In this document: piece after piece, positions 15,034-23,418 of the stretch
Numbering within the stretch: position 1 is the first letter of the stretch
How the letters are laid out: the number at the start of each line of letters is the position of its first letter
NCBI GenBank assembly: GCA_023427085.1
Contig: JAEZBO010000274.1
Coordinates: 1 to 24,191, forward strand
Length of the DNA stretch: 24,191 nt
Origin: Pseudomonadota bacterium
GTDB lineage: Bacteria > Pseudomonadota > Gammaproteobacteria > Burkholderiales > Burkholderiaceae_B
Reading direction: 5' to 3'
The notes under the pieces: model-generated
What the model was told of the DNA's origin: nothing
Databases searched by the model: none
The model's input: the letters and a program-made list of their open reading frames with translations, nothing else
Translations under genes and position numbers: made by a program

Positions 15034-15488
15034 AGGACGTGTCTCCATGGTGCCCGTCGATAGCGGGCAAGGGTAAAGGGATGCGGCACGGCCGGGAGGG
15101 TGGGGGGCGTGGCGGGCGCAGCGTCCGATTGGGACGGGGCGCATGGGGCGGGCCTGGATGGAGCCTGCCGCTGTCGGCATCCGGCGCGGCCGGGAGGCCG
15201 GGCAGGGCTCGATGTTAACAAACACGCCGGCCGGGCCTGGTGCGCAAAAGTTCTTTTCCGATCGCAACGGGATGCGGCGGCGCGCCGCCGATGGCCAGCC
15301 CGGGACTTGTCAGCGACTTGTGAGCCGAAGCCGCCGTGTTCGCTGCGGCTGGCAAGCAGGTGTGTCATGATGACGCGGTGCAGCACGCCGCGCCGCGCCG
15401 GCCGGGGCCGAACTTCCGGACACGTTTCGGATCACAATACGCTTATGCCCGTGCCTGCCCACCACACCTGTTTGTGCAAGGAAGCGAC
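15034..15488. other. 455-bp divergent intergenic region
   Basis: Region between the start of the minus-strand Bug gene and the plus-strand methyltransferase gene. It has two AT-richer islands (around 15211-15225, containing GTTAAC, and 15245-15260) that may carry promoter elements, and a GC-only 16-bp palindrome at 15275-15290. Open frames run across it on both strands, but none has family resemblance or a good start, so I read it as noncoding. No RNA gene was recognised. Confidence 0.5.
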
Positions 15489-16199
15489 TTGATTCCTCCG
15501 AAAGCCTGGCCTGAAGTGGCCGTTGCCGCGGTCGGCCGCCCTCTGGGCATGCGCCTGCAGCGCTGGGGCACCCGGCTGGCGCAGCCGGTATCGGCCTCGC
15601 TGCACCGCCAGGCCTGGATCGCCGAACAGCTGCGGTTCTTCCACGCCTGGCGCGCCAACCCCAAACATATCGGCGCGGTGCTGCCGTCCAGCCCGGCGCT
15701 GGCCGCCGCGATCACGCGCGAGATCGACGCGCAGACCGGCCAGGTCATCGAGCTGGGCAGCGGCACCGGCGTGTTCACGCGCGCGCTGTGCGCCAACGGC
15801 GTCGCCGAGGACGCGCTGGCGCTGATCGAGCTGGACGCCGGCTTCGCGCGCCAGCTGCGCCACGATTTCCCGCAGGCCCACGTGTGCTGCCAGGACGCCG
15901 CCAGCCTGCGCGACGAGCCCCTGTTCTACGGCCAGGGCGCCGGCGCCGTGGTGTGCGGCCTGCCGCTGCTGAACATGCCCTTGCGCCAGCAGGTCGGCAT
16001 CCTGCGTGGCGGCTTCGCGCAATTGCGTGCCGGCGGCGCCTTCTATCTGTTCACCTATGGCCTGCGTTGCCCGGTGCCGCGCCGCGTGCTCGACCGGCTG
16101 GGCCTGCGTGCCCGCAAGATCGAAAGCGTGATGCTCAACGTGCCGCCAGCGCACGTCTGGAAGCTCACGCGCCGGCGTACCGCCCGCAACGCGCTATAG
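15489..16199 (+). CDS. Phospholipid N-methyltransferase-like SAM enzyme
   Basis: Class I SAM-dependent methyltransferase, about 236 residues from the chosen start. The segment NPKHIGAVLPSSPAL (57-71) followed by the SAM-binding loop VIELGSGTGVFT (86-97) is the pattern of PmtA-like phospholipid N-methyltransferases, which methylate phosphatidylethanolamine at the inner membrane. The later RQQVGILRGGF and FYLFTYG stretches fit the same group. Start choice is uncertain: TTG at 15489 has AGGAAG four bases upstream and precedes the conserved part; ATG at 15549 is an alternative, and GTG at 15336 would add about 50 unlikely residues. A ribosomal RNA methyltransferase role (KsgA-like fold) is a less likely alternative. 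Its neighbours do not inform the function. Confidence 0.75.
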   Translation: MIPPKAWPEVAVAAVGRPLGMRLQRWGTRLAQPVSASLHRQAWIAEQLRFFHAWRANPKHIGAVLPSSPALAAAITREIDAQTGQVIELGSGTGVFTRALCANGVAEDALALIELDAGFARQLRHDFPQAHVCCQDAASLRDEPLFYGQGAGAVVCGLPLLNMPLRQQVGILRGGFAQLRAGGAFYLFTYGLRCPVPRRVLDRLGLRARKIESVMLNVPPAHVWKLTRRRTARNAL

Positions 16200-16278
16200 A
16201 ACGGTCGCGCGCGCCGCCGACGGTTTTCTTCTACGATGATCCGGTCCGGCCCGCGGGCCTGCCCTTTGATACCGCCTC

Positions 16279-16773
16279 ATGAACACACGACCTCTCTCTC
16301 TTTCTGGTTTGCGCGCCGCCGGCCTGGCCGCGCTGCTGCTGTCGGTCGCCGCCTGCGGCAGCCCGCCACGCGCCGGCGGCGCGCCAGCCGGTAGCGAAGA
16401 CCCGTTGGTGCAGACGCAATGGCGCCTGAGCAGCTGGACCATGCCCGGCGGCGCCGCGCGCCTGCTGCCCAAGGACACCCAGTCGCGTCCGCTGACGGTC
16501 GCGTTCACGCGCGACGGCGGCGTCTCGCGTGCCAGCGGCTTCGCCGGCTGCAACCAGTTCTCGGCCAACTACGTGTTCGCGCAGGGGCTGCTGATCGTCA
16601 AGGCGCCAGTCAGCACACGGATGGCCTGCGCCACGCCCGAGCTCTCGCGTCTCGAGGGGGATTATCTGCAGGCGCTCACGCGGGTGTCGGGTTCGACCTT
16701 CGATCCGACCGGGCAGCGCAACCTGTCGCTGACGACCACGTCTGGCGATCTGCTGCGCTTCGAGCGCATGTAG
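16279..16773 (+). CDS. META-domain (HslJ-like) lipoprotein
   Basis: Small envelope lipoprotein of 164 residues. The signal peptide ends in a lipobox LSVAAC, giving lipidated Cys26. The rest is one META domain: WRLSSW near 48-53, then GFAGCNQFSANYVF, the hallmark GxxGCNxxxxxY segment, then MACATPELSRLEGDYLQAL. HslJ-type proteins are linked to heat or novobiocin resistance and envelope stress, with no known enzyme activity. The final residues FERM are charged. The ribosome binding site is weak. It is one of three plus-strand genes in a row with gaps of 80-100 bases, probably separate transcription units. Confidence 0.88.
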   Translation: MNTRPLSLSGLRAAGLAALLLSVAACGSPPRAGGAPAGSEDPLVQTQWRLSSWTMPGGAARLLPKDTQSRPLTVAFTRDGGVSRASGFAGCNQFSANYVFAQGLLIVKAPVSTRMACATPELSRLEGDYLQALTRVSGSTFDPTGQRNLSLTTTSGDLLRFERM

Positions 16774-16835
16774 GCAGGCGAAGCCAATCGCCGGTCGCCG
16801 GGCCGCCGCCAGCCGGGCCGCCCCGCCGCCGGCGT

Positions 16836-16841
16836 TACACT
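16836..16841 (+). promoter_or_regulatory. Possible -10 element of the trhO gene
   Basis: TACACT, within GTTACACTGG, lies about 30 bases before the GTG start of the next gene and is a good -10 match. I see no convincing -35 at the right distance in the GC-only sequence upstream, so this is a weak call. Confidence 0.3.
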
Positions 16842-16871
16842 GGCGGCCCGCTGTTTCCTGGTCGTCCCGCC

Positions 16872-17612
16872 GTGTCTGCCGTCACCAACATTGCCGCCTA
16901 CAAATTCGTCTCGCTGCCAGACGCCGCCGAGCTGCGGCCACGTTTGCTCGACGCGGCGCAGGCGCTGGCGCTCAAAGGCACCATCCTGCTGGCGCCCGAG
17001 GGCATCAACCTGTTCCTGGCCGGCGCCGCCGAGGCGATCGATCGCTTTCTGGACGCGCTGCGCGACGACCCGCGACTGACCGACCTGCAGGTCAAGTTCA
17101 GTCCCTCCGAGCAGGTGCCGTTCAAGCGCCTGCGGGTCAAGCTCAAGCGCGAGATCATCCGCATGGATCACCCGGCGATCCAGCCCGAGAACGGCCGCGC
17201 GCCATCGGTCGACAGCCAGACGCTGGTGCGCTGGCTGCGGCAGGGTCACGACGATGCCGGCCGCCCGATGGTCATGCTCGACACCCGCAACGCATTCGAG
17301 GTCGACGCCGGCACCTTCGACGGCGCGATCGATTGGCGCATCGACCGCTTCACGCAGTTTCCGGCAGCCGTGCAGCAACATCGCGGCGAGCTCGAGGGCA
17401 AGACCGTGGTCAGTTTCTGTACCGGGGGGATCCGCTGCGAAAAGGCGGCGATCTACATGAAGGAGGCCGGCATCGAGCACGTCTACCAGCTCGAGGGCGG
17501 CATCCTGAAATACTTCGAAGAGACCGGCGGGCCGGGCTATACCGGCGGCTGCTTTGTCTTCGACGAGCGCGAGACCCTCGATCCGAGTCTCGCGCCGCGT
17601 CCGCTGGCCTGA
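16872..17612 (+). CDS. trhO: TrhO-type tRNA uridine hydroxylase, rhodanese family (short form)
   Basis: Cytosolic enzyme of the UPF0176/YceA family, 246 residues, that hydroxylates uridine 34 of certain tRNAs using O2. The N-terminal acylphosphatase-like domain (1-100) contains KGTILLAPEGINLFLAG and QVPFKRLRVKLKREII. The rhodanese domain (110-225) contains MLDTRN and the active Cys183 in FCTGGIRCEKA. The family tail GGPGYTGGCFVFDERETLDP ends the protein; E. coli YceA goes on for about 100 more residues with a Cys-rich segment that is absent here. GTG at 16872 is the start, because upstream residues in the frame overlap the lipoprotein gene and do not fit the family. Its stop is only 3 bases from the stop of convergent metG. 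Confidence 0.88.
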   Translation: MSAVTNIAAYKFVSLPDAAELRPRLLDAAQALALKGTILLAPEGINLFLAGAAEAIDRFLDALRDDPRLTDLQVKFSPSEQVPFKRLRVKLKREIIRMDHPAIQPENGRAPSVDSQTLVRWLRQGHDDAGRPMVMLDTRNAFEVDAGTFDGAIDWRIDRFTQFPAAVQQHRGELEGKTVVSFCTGGIRCEKAAIYMKEAGIEHVYQLEGGILKYFEETGGPGYTGGCFVFDERETLDPSLAPRPLA

Positions 17613-17615
17613 GCC

Positions 17616-19691
17616 TCAGCGCACCCGCATGCCTGGCTGCGCACCCGGGAAGGGTTCGAGCACGTAGATGCCGGCGTCGGTCTTCTCGTCGGCGTGGCTG
17701 CCAGCCAGCACCATGCCTTCGGATACGCCGAACTTCATCTTGCGCGGCGCCAGGTTGGCGACCATCACCGTCAGCTTGCCGATCAGGTCTTGCGGCTGAT
17801 AGGCCGACTTGATGCCCGAGAACACGTTGCGGTGGCGGCCTTCGCCGACGTCCAGCGTCAGGCGCAGCAGCTTGGTCGAACCTTCGACGTGTTCGCAGTT
17901 GACGATGCGCGCGATGCGCAGGTCGACCTTGGCAAAGTCGTCGATCGAGATGGTCTCGGCGATCGCTTCGCCGCCCGGGGTCGGCGCGGCCGGCGCGGCG
18001 TCGGCCGGCGCTTCAAACAGCGCATCCAGCAGCGTCGGGTCGACCCGCTGCATCAGGTGCTTGAACACCGCCACGCGCTGCGGCAGCTCACCGGCATCGC
18101 GCCACACGAAGTCGCGGTCCATGCCGAACAGTTCGCGCGCGACGCGGTTCGACAGTTGCGGCAGCACGGGGGCCAGCATCACCGACAGCGCCTTGAAGCC
18201 GGCCAGCGCCCGCGAGCAGATGTCCTGCAGCTGGTCTTTCTGGGCCTGCTCGGCGTTGGCGATGCCCTTGGCCAGCACCCACGGCTGGGCCGCGTCGAAA
18301 GCCTGGTTGATGCGGTCGGCCTGCGCCATGATCTCGCGCACGGCGCGGCCGTATTCACGCGCCTCGAGGTCGGCGCGGATCGCGTCGGCGGCCTGGGCCA
18401 GTTCGGCCGACAGCGCCGCCGCGTCGCCGGGATAGGCGAGCTGGCCATCGAAATGTTTGGCGATGAAATTGGCCGCGCGGCTGGCGATGTTGACGTACTT
18501 GCCGACCAGATCGCTGTTGACGCGCGCGACGAAGTCATCGGGGTTGAAGTCCAGGTCCTCGACCCGCGCGTTCAGCTTGGCGGCGATGTAGTAGCGTAGC
18601 CACTCGGCGTTCATGCCCAGCTCGAGATAACGCAGCGGCGAGATGCCGGTGCCGCGGCTCTTGGACATCTTCTCGCCGCTGACGGTGATGAAGCCGTGCA
18701 CGTTGAGCTGGTCCGGCGTCTTGCGGCCGGCGAACTTCAGCATGGCTGGCCAGAACAGCGCATGGAAATAGATGATGTCCTTGCCGATGAAGTGCACCTG
18801 CTCGGTGTCGCCGGCCGGATCGAGCAGCGCGTCGAAGTCCAGCGAGGCCTTGGCGCAATACGATTTGAGCGAGGCCAGGTAGCCCACCGGCGCGTCCAGC
18901 CAGACATAGAAGTACTTGCCCGGCGCATCCGGGATCTCGATGCCGAAGTAGGGCGCGTCGCGCGAGATGTCCCAGTCGCCCAGCTTGGCCTGGCCGTCGT
19001 CGGCGCCCAGCCACTCGCGCGTCTTGGCCAGCACCTCGGCCTGCAGATGTTTGACGCCGGCCGGGTTGCTGCCGGTGGTCCATTGCTGCAAGAACTGCAC
19101 GCAGCGCGGATCGGACAGCTTGAAGAAAAAGTGCTCGGACGACTTGAGCACCGGCTCGGCGCCGGTCAGCGCCGAGAACGGCTTGATCAGTTCGGTCGGC
19201 GCATAGACCGCGCCACAGACCTCGCACGAGTCGCCGTACTGGTCCTTGGCGTGGCACTTGGGGCATTCGCCCTTGATGTAGCGATCGGCCAGGAACATGC
19301 CCTTGACCGGATCGTAGAACTGTTCGATCGAGCGGGTCTCGATCAGGCCTTCGGCCTTGAGCGCACGGTAGATGTCCTGCGACAGCGCGACGTTCTCGTC
19401 GCTGTCGGTCGAGTGCCAGTGATCGAAGCGGATATGGAAGCCGTCGAGGTACTGCGGCCGCTCGGCGGCGTAGCGCGCCACCAGCTCGCGCGGCGTGATG
19501 CCTTCCTTTTCGGCCTTGAGCATGATCGGCGCGCCGTGCGCGTCGTCGGCGCCGACGAAGTGCACCGTATGGCCCGCCATCCGCATCGCCCGCACCCAGA
19601 TATCGGCCTGGATGTACTCCATGATGTGGCCGATATGGAAGGAGCCGTTGGCGTAGGGCAGTGCGGTGGTGACGAAGAGGGTGCGAGGCAT
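17616..19691 (-). CDS. metG: Methionyl-tRNA synthetase
   Basis: Essential cytosolic enzyme that charges tRNA-Met, 691 residues, full length for the dimeric E. coli type. Landmarks: class I HIGH motif FHIGH at 18-22 after TTALPYANG; a zinc knuckle with four Cys (CPKC ... CEVC) near 144-162; KMSKS at 341-345; an anticodon-binding helical domain; a linker rich in Ala and Pro; and a C-terminal tRNA-binding (Arc1p/EMAP-like) domain from about 580 (DDFAKVDLRIARI), which also makes the dimer. The ATG at 19691 is chosen because MPRTLFVTTALPY is the family start; in-frame starts at 19727 and 19817 would add residues with no match. Housekeeping gene; placement next to the sulfur module is probably incidental. 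Confidence 0.97.
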   Translation of the reverse strand: MPRTLFVTTALPYANGSFHIGHIMEYIQADIWVRAMRMAGHTVHFVGADDAHGAPIMLKAEKEGITPRELVARYAAERPQYLDGFHIRFDHWHSTDSDENVALSQDIYRALKAEGLIETRSIEQFYDPVKGMFLADRYIKGECPKCHAKDQYGDSCEVCGAVYAPTELIKPFSALTGAEPVLKSSEHFFFKLSDPRCVQFLQQWTTGSNPAGVKHLQAEVLAKTREWLGADDGQAKLGDWDISRDAPYFGIEIPDAPGKYFYVWLDAPVGYLASLKSYCAKASLDFDALLDPAGDTEQVHFIGKDIIYFHALFWPAMLKFAGRKTPDQLNVHGFITVSGEKMSKSRGTGISPLRYLELGMNAEWLRYYIAAKLNARVEDLDFNPDDFVARVNSDLVGKYVNIASRAANFIAKHFDGQLAYPGDAAALSAELAQAADAIRADLEAREYGRAVREIMAQADRINQAFDAAQPWVLAKGIANAEQAQKDQLQDICSRALAGFKALSVMLAPVLPQLSNRVARELFGMDRDFVWRDAGELPQRVAVFKHLMQRVDPTLLDALFEAPADAAPAAPTPGGEAIAETISIDDFAKVDLRIARIVNCEHVEGSTKLLRLTLDVGEGRHRNVFSGIKSAYQPQDLIGKLTVMVANLAPRKMKFGVSEGMVLAGSHADEKTDAGIYVLEPFPGAQPGMRVR

Positions 19692-19908
19692 GGCGGTCAG
19701 TCGGACGTCAAAAGGCGAATCCGGCATTTTAGCTGGCCGCTCGCCGGGGTGATTCCCGGCAGGAGAAATGGGCCTGTGGCGGCACGGCGCGCCGGTCCGT
19801 CTGACGCTGGCGGCCATTGGGCGGCCAACCAGCTAGGACTAATCTGAACCCGTGCGGGTCAGGATGGAGTGAGTCAGCCGCGTGCCGTGGCCGGCCGCGG
19901 CAAGCGCA

Positions 19909-20193
19909 TCACGGCACGTCGCGCGATTCGACGTCGACGATCTCGGCCGGCCGGCGCGGCTTGAAGCCGCCGCTGCGCGCGGCGAAGGTCGCGGCCGGAT
20001 CGGGACGCTGGGCCTGGCGCTCTTGCCAGTACGCGCGCACGCCGAACGGCCGGCCGCGCACGCGGGCGATCACATAGAGCACGCCGACAGCCAGCGCCGT
20101 CGAGAACATGAAGATCAGCGCCATGCCCATGCCCACGGCCGCGAGGACCACGAACAGGATGGCACGGAACACTTTGGAAACAATTTCGATCAT
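19909..20193 (-). CDS. Small membrane protein of unknown function
   Basis: A 94-residue protein I do not recognise. Residues 8-45 are strongly hydrophobic with small residues (VFRAILFVVLAAVGMGMALIF then MFSTALAVGVLYVIARV), enough for one long or two short membrane helices. The C-terminal half is basic and hydrophilic (RGRPFGVRAYWQERQAQR, then RSGGFKPRRP) and should face the cytoplasm. It lies upstream of metG on the same strand with a 217-base gap, and head to head with apbC. The codon pattern matches its neighbours and no overlapping frame is better, so I take it as real. It is probably a lineage-specific conserved hypothetical protein. Confidence 0.7.
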   Translation of the reverse strand: MIEIVSKVFRAILFVVLAAVGMGMALIFMFSTALAVGVLYVIARVRGRPFGVRAYWQERQAQRPDPAATFAARSGGFKPRRPAEIVDVESRDVP

Positions 20194-20410
20194 GGATGTC
20201 TAACGCCTTTGCGTTGATGGGCTCCCCGTCCGGCGCCGCGCTGTGCGGCGGGCCGCCGCAGGCCGTGGGGGCTGATATTCATTGGGGCCGGCGGGGGCGG
20301 AAAAGTTCCGGGGACGGGTCGGCGGCGCCATCGTCCGATGGCCTATCCGCTATGCTTGCGGGTGGAACTGCCTTTTTCAAGGGCGCAGAACCTAATGGAT
20401 ACATAGTGAC

Positions 20411-21496
20411 ATGAGTTTGACGCTGGAACAAATCCGCGGCGCCTTGCGTGGCGTGGGCGATACGCAGACGGGTGCCGTGCCGGAAACCGCCCTCAAGGAC
20501 AGGGACGTGCGGTCCGAAGGCGGGCACGTGTCGGTATCCATCGAACTCGGTTATGCATTGGGCGAGCGCCAGCCAGCGCTGGCTGGCGCGCTGCGCGAGG
20601 CCTTGCTGCAAGCCGGCGCCGCCAGCGCCGACGTGCAGTTGCGCAGCGCCGTGCAGACCCATGCGGTGCAACGCGGCCTGAAGCCGCTCGGCAACGTGCG
20701 CAACGTCATCGCCGTGGCCTCGGGCAAGGGCGGCGTCGGCAAGAGCACCACCTCGGTCAACCTGGCCTTGGCGCTGGCCGCCGACGGCGCCAAGGTCGGC
20801 GTGCTCGACGCCGATATCTACGGCCCCAGCATCCCGATGTTGCTGGGCCTGGCCGGCAAGCCCGAAAGCCACGATGGCAAGACCATGATGCCGCTCAGCG
20901 GCCACGGCATCCAGGCCAATTCGATCGGTTTCCTGATCGACGCCGACTCGCCGGCGATCTGGCGCGGCCCGATGGTGACGCAGGCGCTCGAGCAGTTGCT
21001 GCGCCAGACCAACTGGGACGACCTCGACTACCTGATCGTCGACATGCCGCCCGGTACCGGCGACATCGCCCTGACGCTGGCGCAGAAGGTGCCGGTGGCC
21101 GGCGCGGTGATCGTCACGACGCCGCAGGACGTCGCGTTGCTGGACGCGCGCAAGGGCCTGCGCATGTTCCAGAAGGTCGAGGTGCCGGTGCTGGGCGTGG
21201 TCGAGAACATGGCCGTGCACGAGTGCTCGCAGTGCGGCCATGTCGAGCACATCTTCGGTGAGGGCGGCGGCGTGCGCATGGCAGAACAGTTCGACGTGCC
21301 GTCGCTGGGCAGCCTGCCGCTGTCGCTGGACATCCGGGTGCAGAGCGATGCCGGGGTGCCGATCTTCGTGGCCGAGCCCGATGGCGTGGCGGCGCAGGCC
21401 TACCGGCAGATCGCCCGGCGCCTGGCGGTGCAGATCGCCGGCCTGCCGCGCGACGTCAGCGCCAAGTTTCCGTCCGTCGTCGTGCAGCGCAGCTGA
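20411..21496 (+). CDS. apbC: Mrp/ApbC Fe-S cluster carrier P-loop ATPase
   Basis: Cytosolic scaffold or carrier that delivers Fe-S clusters to target proteins, 361 residues. An N-terminal MIP18-like (DUF59) domain fills 1-90. The deviant Walker A GKGGVGKST follows near 108-116, then DADIYGPSIP and IVDMPPGTGD (Walker B-like). The cluster-binding pair is CSQC (ECSQCGHVEHIFGEGGG) near 275-278, and dimer formation shares the cluster between subunits. The ribosome binding site at the ATG is weak. The stop overlaps the tamA start by one base, so the genes are coupled. The downstream neighbours are outer-membrane assembly genes, and I know no functional link. A perfect 24-bp palindrome lies within codons 52-60. 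Confidence 0.95.
   Translation: MSLTLEQIRGALRGVGDTQTGAVPETALKDRDVRSEGGHVSVSIELGYALGERQPALAGALREALLQAGAASADVQLRSAVQTHAVQRGLKPLGNVRNVIAVASGKGGVGKSTTSVNLALALAADGAKVGVLDADIYGPSIPMLLGLAGKPESHDGKTMMPLSGHGIQANSIGFLIDADSPAIWRGPMVTQALEQLLRQTNWDDLDYLIVDMPPGTGDIALTLAQKVPVAGAVIVTTPQDVALLDARKGLRMFQKVEVPVLGVVENMAVHECSQCGHVEHIFGEGGGVRMAEQFDVPSLGSLPLSLDIRVQSDAGVPIFVAEPDGVAAQAYRQIARRLAVQIAGLPRDVSAKFPSVVVQRS
20566..20589. repeat. Perfect 24-bp palindrome inside apbC
   Basis: The half-site GCGCCAGCCAGC (20566-20577) is followed directly by its exact reverse complement (20578-20589). It lies within codons 52-60, just after the start of the MIP18-like domain. It has no loop, so it reads as a two-fold DNA site rather than an RNA hairpin. 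It may be chance in GC-rich code, but perfect matches of this length are rare. Confidence 0.6.
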
Positions 21497-23418
21497 TGCG
21501 GACGCGGTCCAGGCTGCTGTTCCTGTTGATCGCGTGCGTCGCCGCGGCGACGGCACGCGCCGATCGCCCCGAGATCACCATCGATCCGGGCGGCGTGCCG
21601 CCGGCCGCGTTGCGCGCCATCACCTCGTCGGTCGATGCGATCGCCCGGCTGGCTGAAGACCAGGACGGCGGCGAGGCGGCGCGCTTGCGCCGGCGCGCCC
21701 ACGAGGCCACGCTGTCGGCGCTGGCCACGCAAGGCTTCTTCGTGCCCGAGGTGACGCTGACGGTCGGCGAGGACATCGCCGGCGAGACCTGGGACATCGC
21801 CATCGTGCCAGGCGTGCGCGCCACCGTCGGCAGCGTGTCGCTGCGCTTCGAAGGGCGGCTGGCCGAGCCCGACCAGTCCGCCCGTGTCGAGGCACTGCGC
21901 AAGGCCTGGTCGTTGCCGCCCGAGCGGCTGTTCCTCAATGACGACTGGAGCCGCGCCAAGTCCTCGCTGCTCGAGTCGGTCGGATCGCGCGACTTCTATC
22001 TGGCGCGCATCGCCAGCTCGCATGCACGGGTCGATGCCGAGACCGGCAAGGTCGAGCTCGACGTGCTGATCGACAGCGGCCCGCAGGTCTACCTGGGCGA
22101 GCTCAACACCCAGGGGCTCGAGCGCGTGCCCGAAAGCCTGGTGCGCCGCTACGTCAACTATGCGCCGGGTGCGCGCTACCAGCGTGAATCGCTCGAGCAA
22201 TGGCAGCAGGAGCTCCAGACCACCGCGTTCTTTCGTGGTGCCTTCGTGTCGCTGGTGCTCGACGAGACGCCCAAAGACGGCCTGCAGCAGCCGGCCGATC
22301 CGCAGCCGCAAGGCACGCCGGGCGGCGCCGCCAATGCCGGCCAGGTGCCCAGCGCGCCGGCGCGCACTGGCGCCACCAGCGAGCCGCAGGCCGCATCGCA
22401 GGCCACGCCGCCGACGCCGCTGGCGCAACGTCGCGAGGTCACGCTGCCGGTGCGCGTGCGCGTGTCCGAATCGCCGCCCAAGCGGCTGTCGGTCGGTGTC
22501 GGCGTCGACGATTCGGTCGGCGCGCGGATCGAGGTGATCTACCGCCAGAACGTGGTGCTGGGCCAGCCGGTCACGATGGAGACCGGCCTGGGCATCGATC
22601 GTGAACGCCAGCGCGCCTACCTGGATTTCTATCTGCCCCCGACCGAAAAGGGCGAAAAAGACAGCATCGGCCTGCTGGCCGAGCGCTCCGACATCCAGGG
22701 CCTGGACGTGACCCGTTTCGCGCTGGGCGCGACGCGTTCGCGCACCCGCCAGGGCGCCGGCGAAAGCCGGGTCGAATACGAAACCCGCTTCGGCGTGCTG
22801 GGCGCCTACGACCAGGTGCGCATCGACGGCGGCGACAGCTACGACCTGCCGACCCTCACCACCACCGCCGAGTGGCTGCGGCGCGACGTCGACAGCAAGT
22901 ACAACCCACGCGAAGGCAATCTGCTGGCGCTGGGCACCGGCGTGGGCATGACGCTGGACAAGCAGCAGCCCTTCATGCGCGCGACGCTGCGCACCCAGCA
23001 GTGGTTCCCGGTCGGCGAACGCGACGTCTTCACGCTGCGCGGCGAGGTCGGCAAACTGTGGTCGACCACCGATACGCTGGTGCCGGACGACTTCGGCTTT
23101 CGCACCGGCGGGGCGCGCACCATCCGCGGCTATCGTTACCTGGGCATCGGCCGCAAGCTCGACGATGCGATCGTCGGCGCCGATGCGCTGGCAGTGGTCA
23201 GCGCCGAGTACATGCATTATTTCGACGACACCTTCGGCATGGCCGTGTTCGTCGATGCCGGTGACGCCGCCGAGTCGTTCGGCGACATGCGCATGTCGGT
23301 CGGCTACGGCGTCGGCGCGCGCGTGCGCACGCCGGCCGGCCCGCTGTTTCTCGATCTGGCCTACGGGCAGCGTGAAAGCTCGCTCAGGCTGCACTTCTCG
23401 CTGGGGATCGCGTTTTGA
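21496..23418 (+). CDS. tamA: TamA, outer-membrane translocation and assembly protein
   Basis: Omp85-family outer-membrane barrel, 640 residues, partner of TamB in inserting or transporting envelope components. A signal peptide ends near residue 22 (ATARA-D). Three POTRA-type domains run from about 25 to 330, and the 16-strand barrel from about 330 to the C-terminal Phe, the usual outer-membrane signature. The barrel lid motif RGYRY is at 544-548 in FRTGGARTIRGYRYLG. Inside the last POTRA, residues about 258-313 are a disordered insert rich in Pro, Ala, Gln and Gly that separates FVSLVLDE from VTLPVRVRVSE. ATG at 21496 overlaps the apbC stop. The stop overlaps the tamB start. BamA is excluded by the three-POTRA layout and by the tamB neighbour. 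Confidence 0.92.
   Translation: MRTRSRLLFLLIACVAAATARADRPEITIDPGGVPPAALRAITSSVDAIARLAEDQDGGEAARLRRRAHEATLSALATQGFFVPEVTLTVGEDIAGETWDIAIVPGVRATVGSVSLRFEGRLAEPDQSARVEALRKAWSLPPERLFLNDDWSRAKSSLLESVGSRDFYLARIASSHARVDAETGKVELDVLIDSGPQVYLGELNTQGLERVPESLVRRYVNYAPGARYQRESLEQWQQELQTTAFFRGAFVSLVLDETPKDGLQQPADPQPQGTPGGAANAGQVPSAPARTGATSEPQAASQATPPTPLAQRREVTLPVRVRVSESPPKRLSVGVGVDDSVGARIEVIYRQNVVLGQPVTMETGLGIDRERQRAYLDFYLPPTEKGEKDSIGLLAERSDIQGLDVTRFALGATRSRTRQGAGESRVEYETRFGVLGAYDQVRIDGGDSYDLPTLTTTAEWLRRDVDSKYNPREGNLLALGTGVGMTLDKQQPFMRATLRTQQWFPVGERDVFTLRGEVGKLWSTTDTLVPDDFGFRTGGARTIRGYRYLGIGRKLDDAIVGADALAVVSAEYMHYFDDTFGMAVFVDAGDAAESFGDMRMSVGYGVGARVRTPAGPLFLDLAYGQRESSLRLHFSLGIAF

Noticed and set aside
13996..15063. 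355-residue plus-strand open frame opposite the second Bug gene
   Set aside because: Antisense shadow; the minus strand encodes a complete Bug protein with signal peptide and ribosome binding site.
15275..15290. GC-only 16-bp palindrome in the intergenic region
   Set aside because: Composed only of C and G in a GC-rich area, with no nearby promoter to give it a role; likely chance.
15100..15492. 130-residue open frame in the intergenic region before the methyltransferase gene
   Set aside because: No good start, unusual composition for the genome (many Cys, Arg, Ala), and no family match.
18696..19847. 383-residue plus-strand open frame opposite metG
   Set aside because: metG is unmistakable on the minus strand and the frame has no recognisable domain.
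19845..19870. Hairpin around ACCCGTGCGGGT between metG and the small membrane gene
   Set aside because: Short, with a bulge and almost no loop, and no T-run on either strand; not enough to call a terminator.
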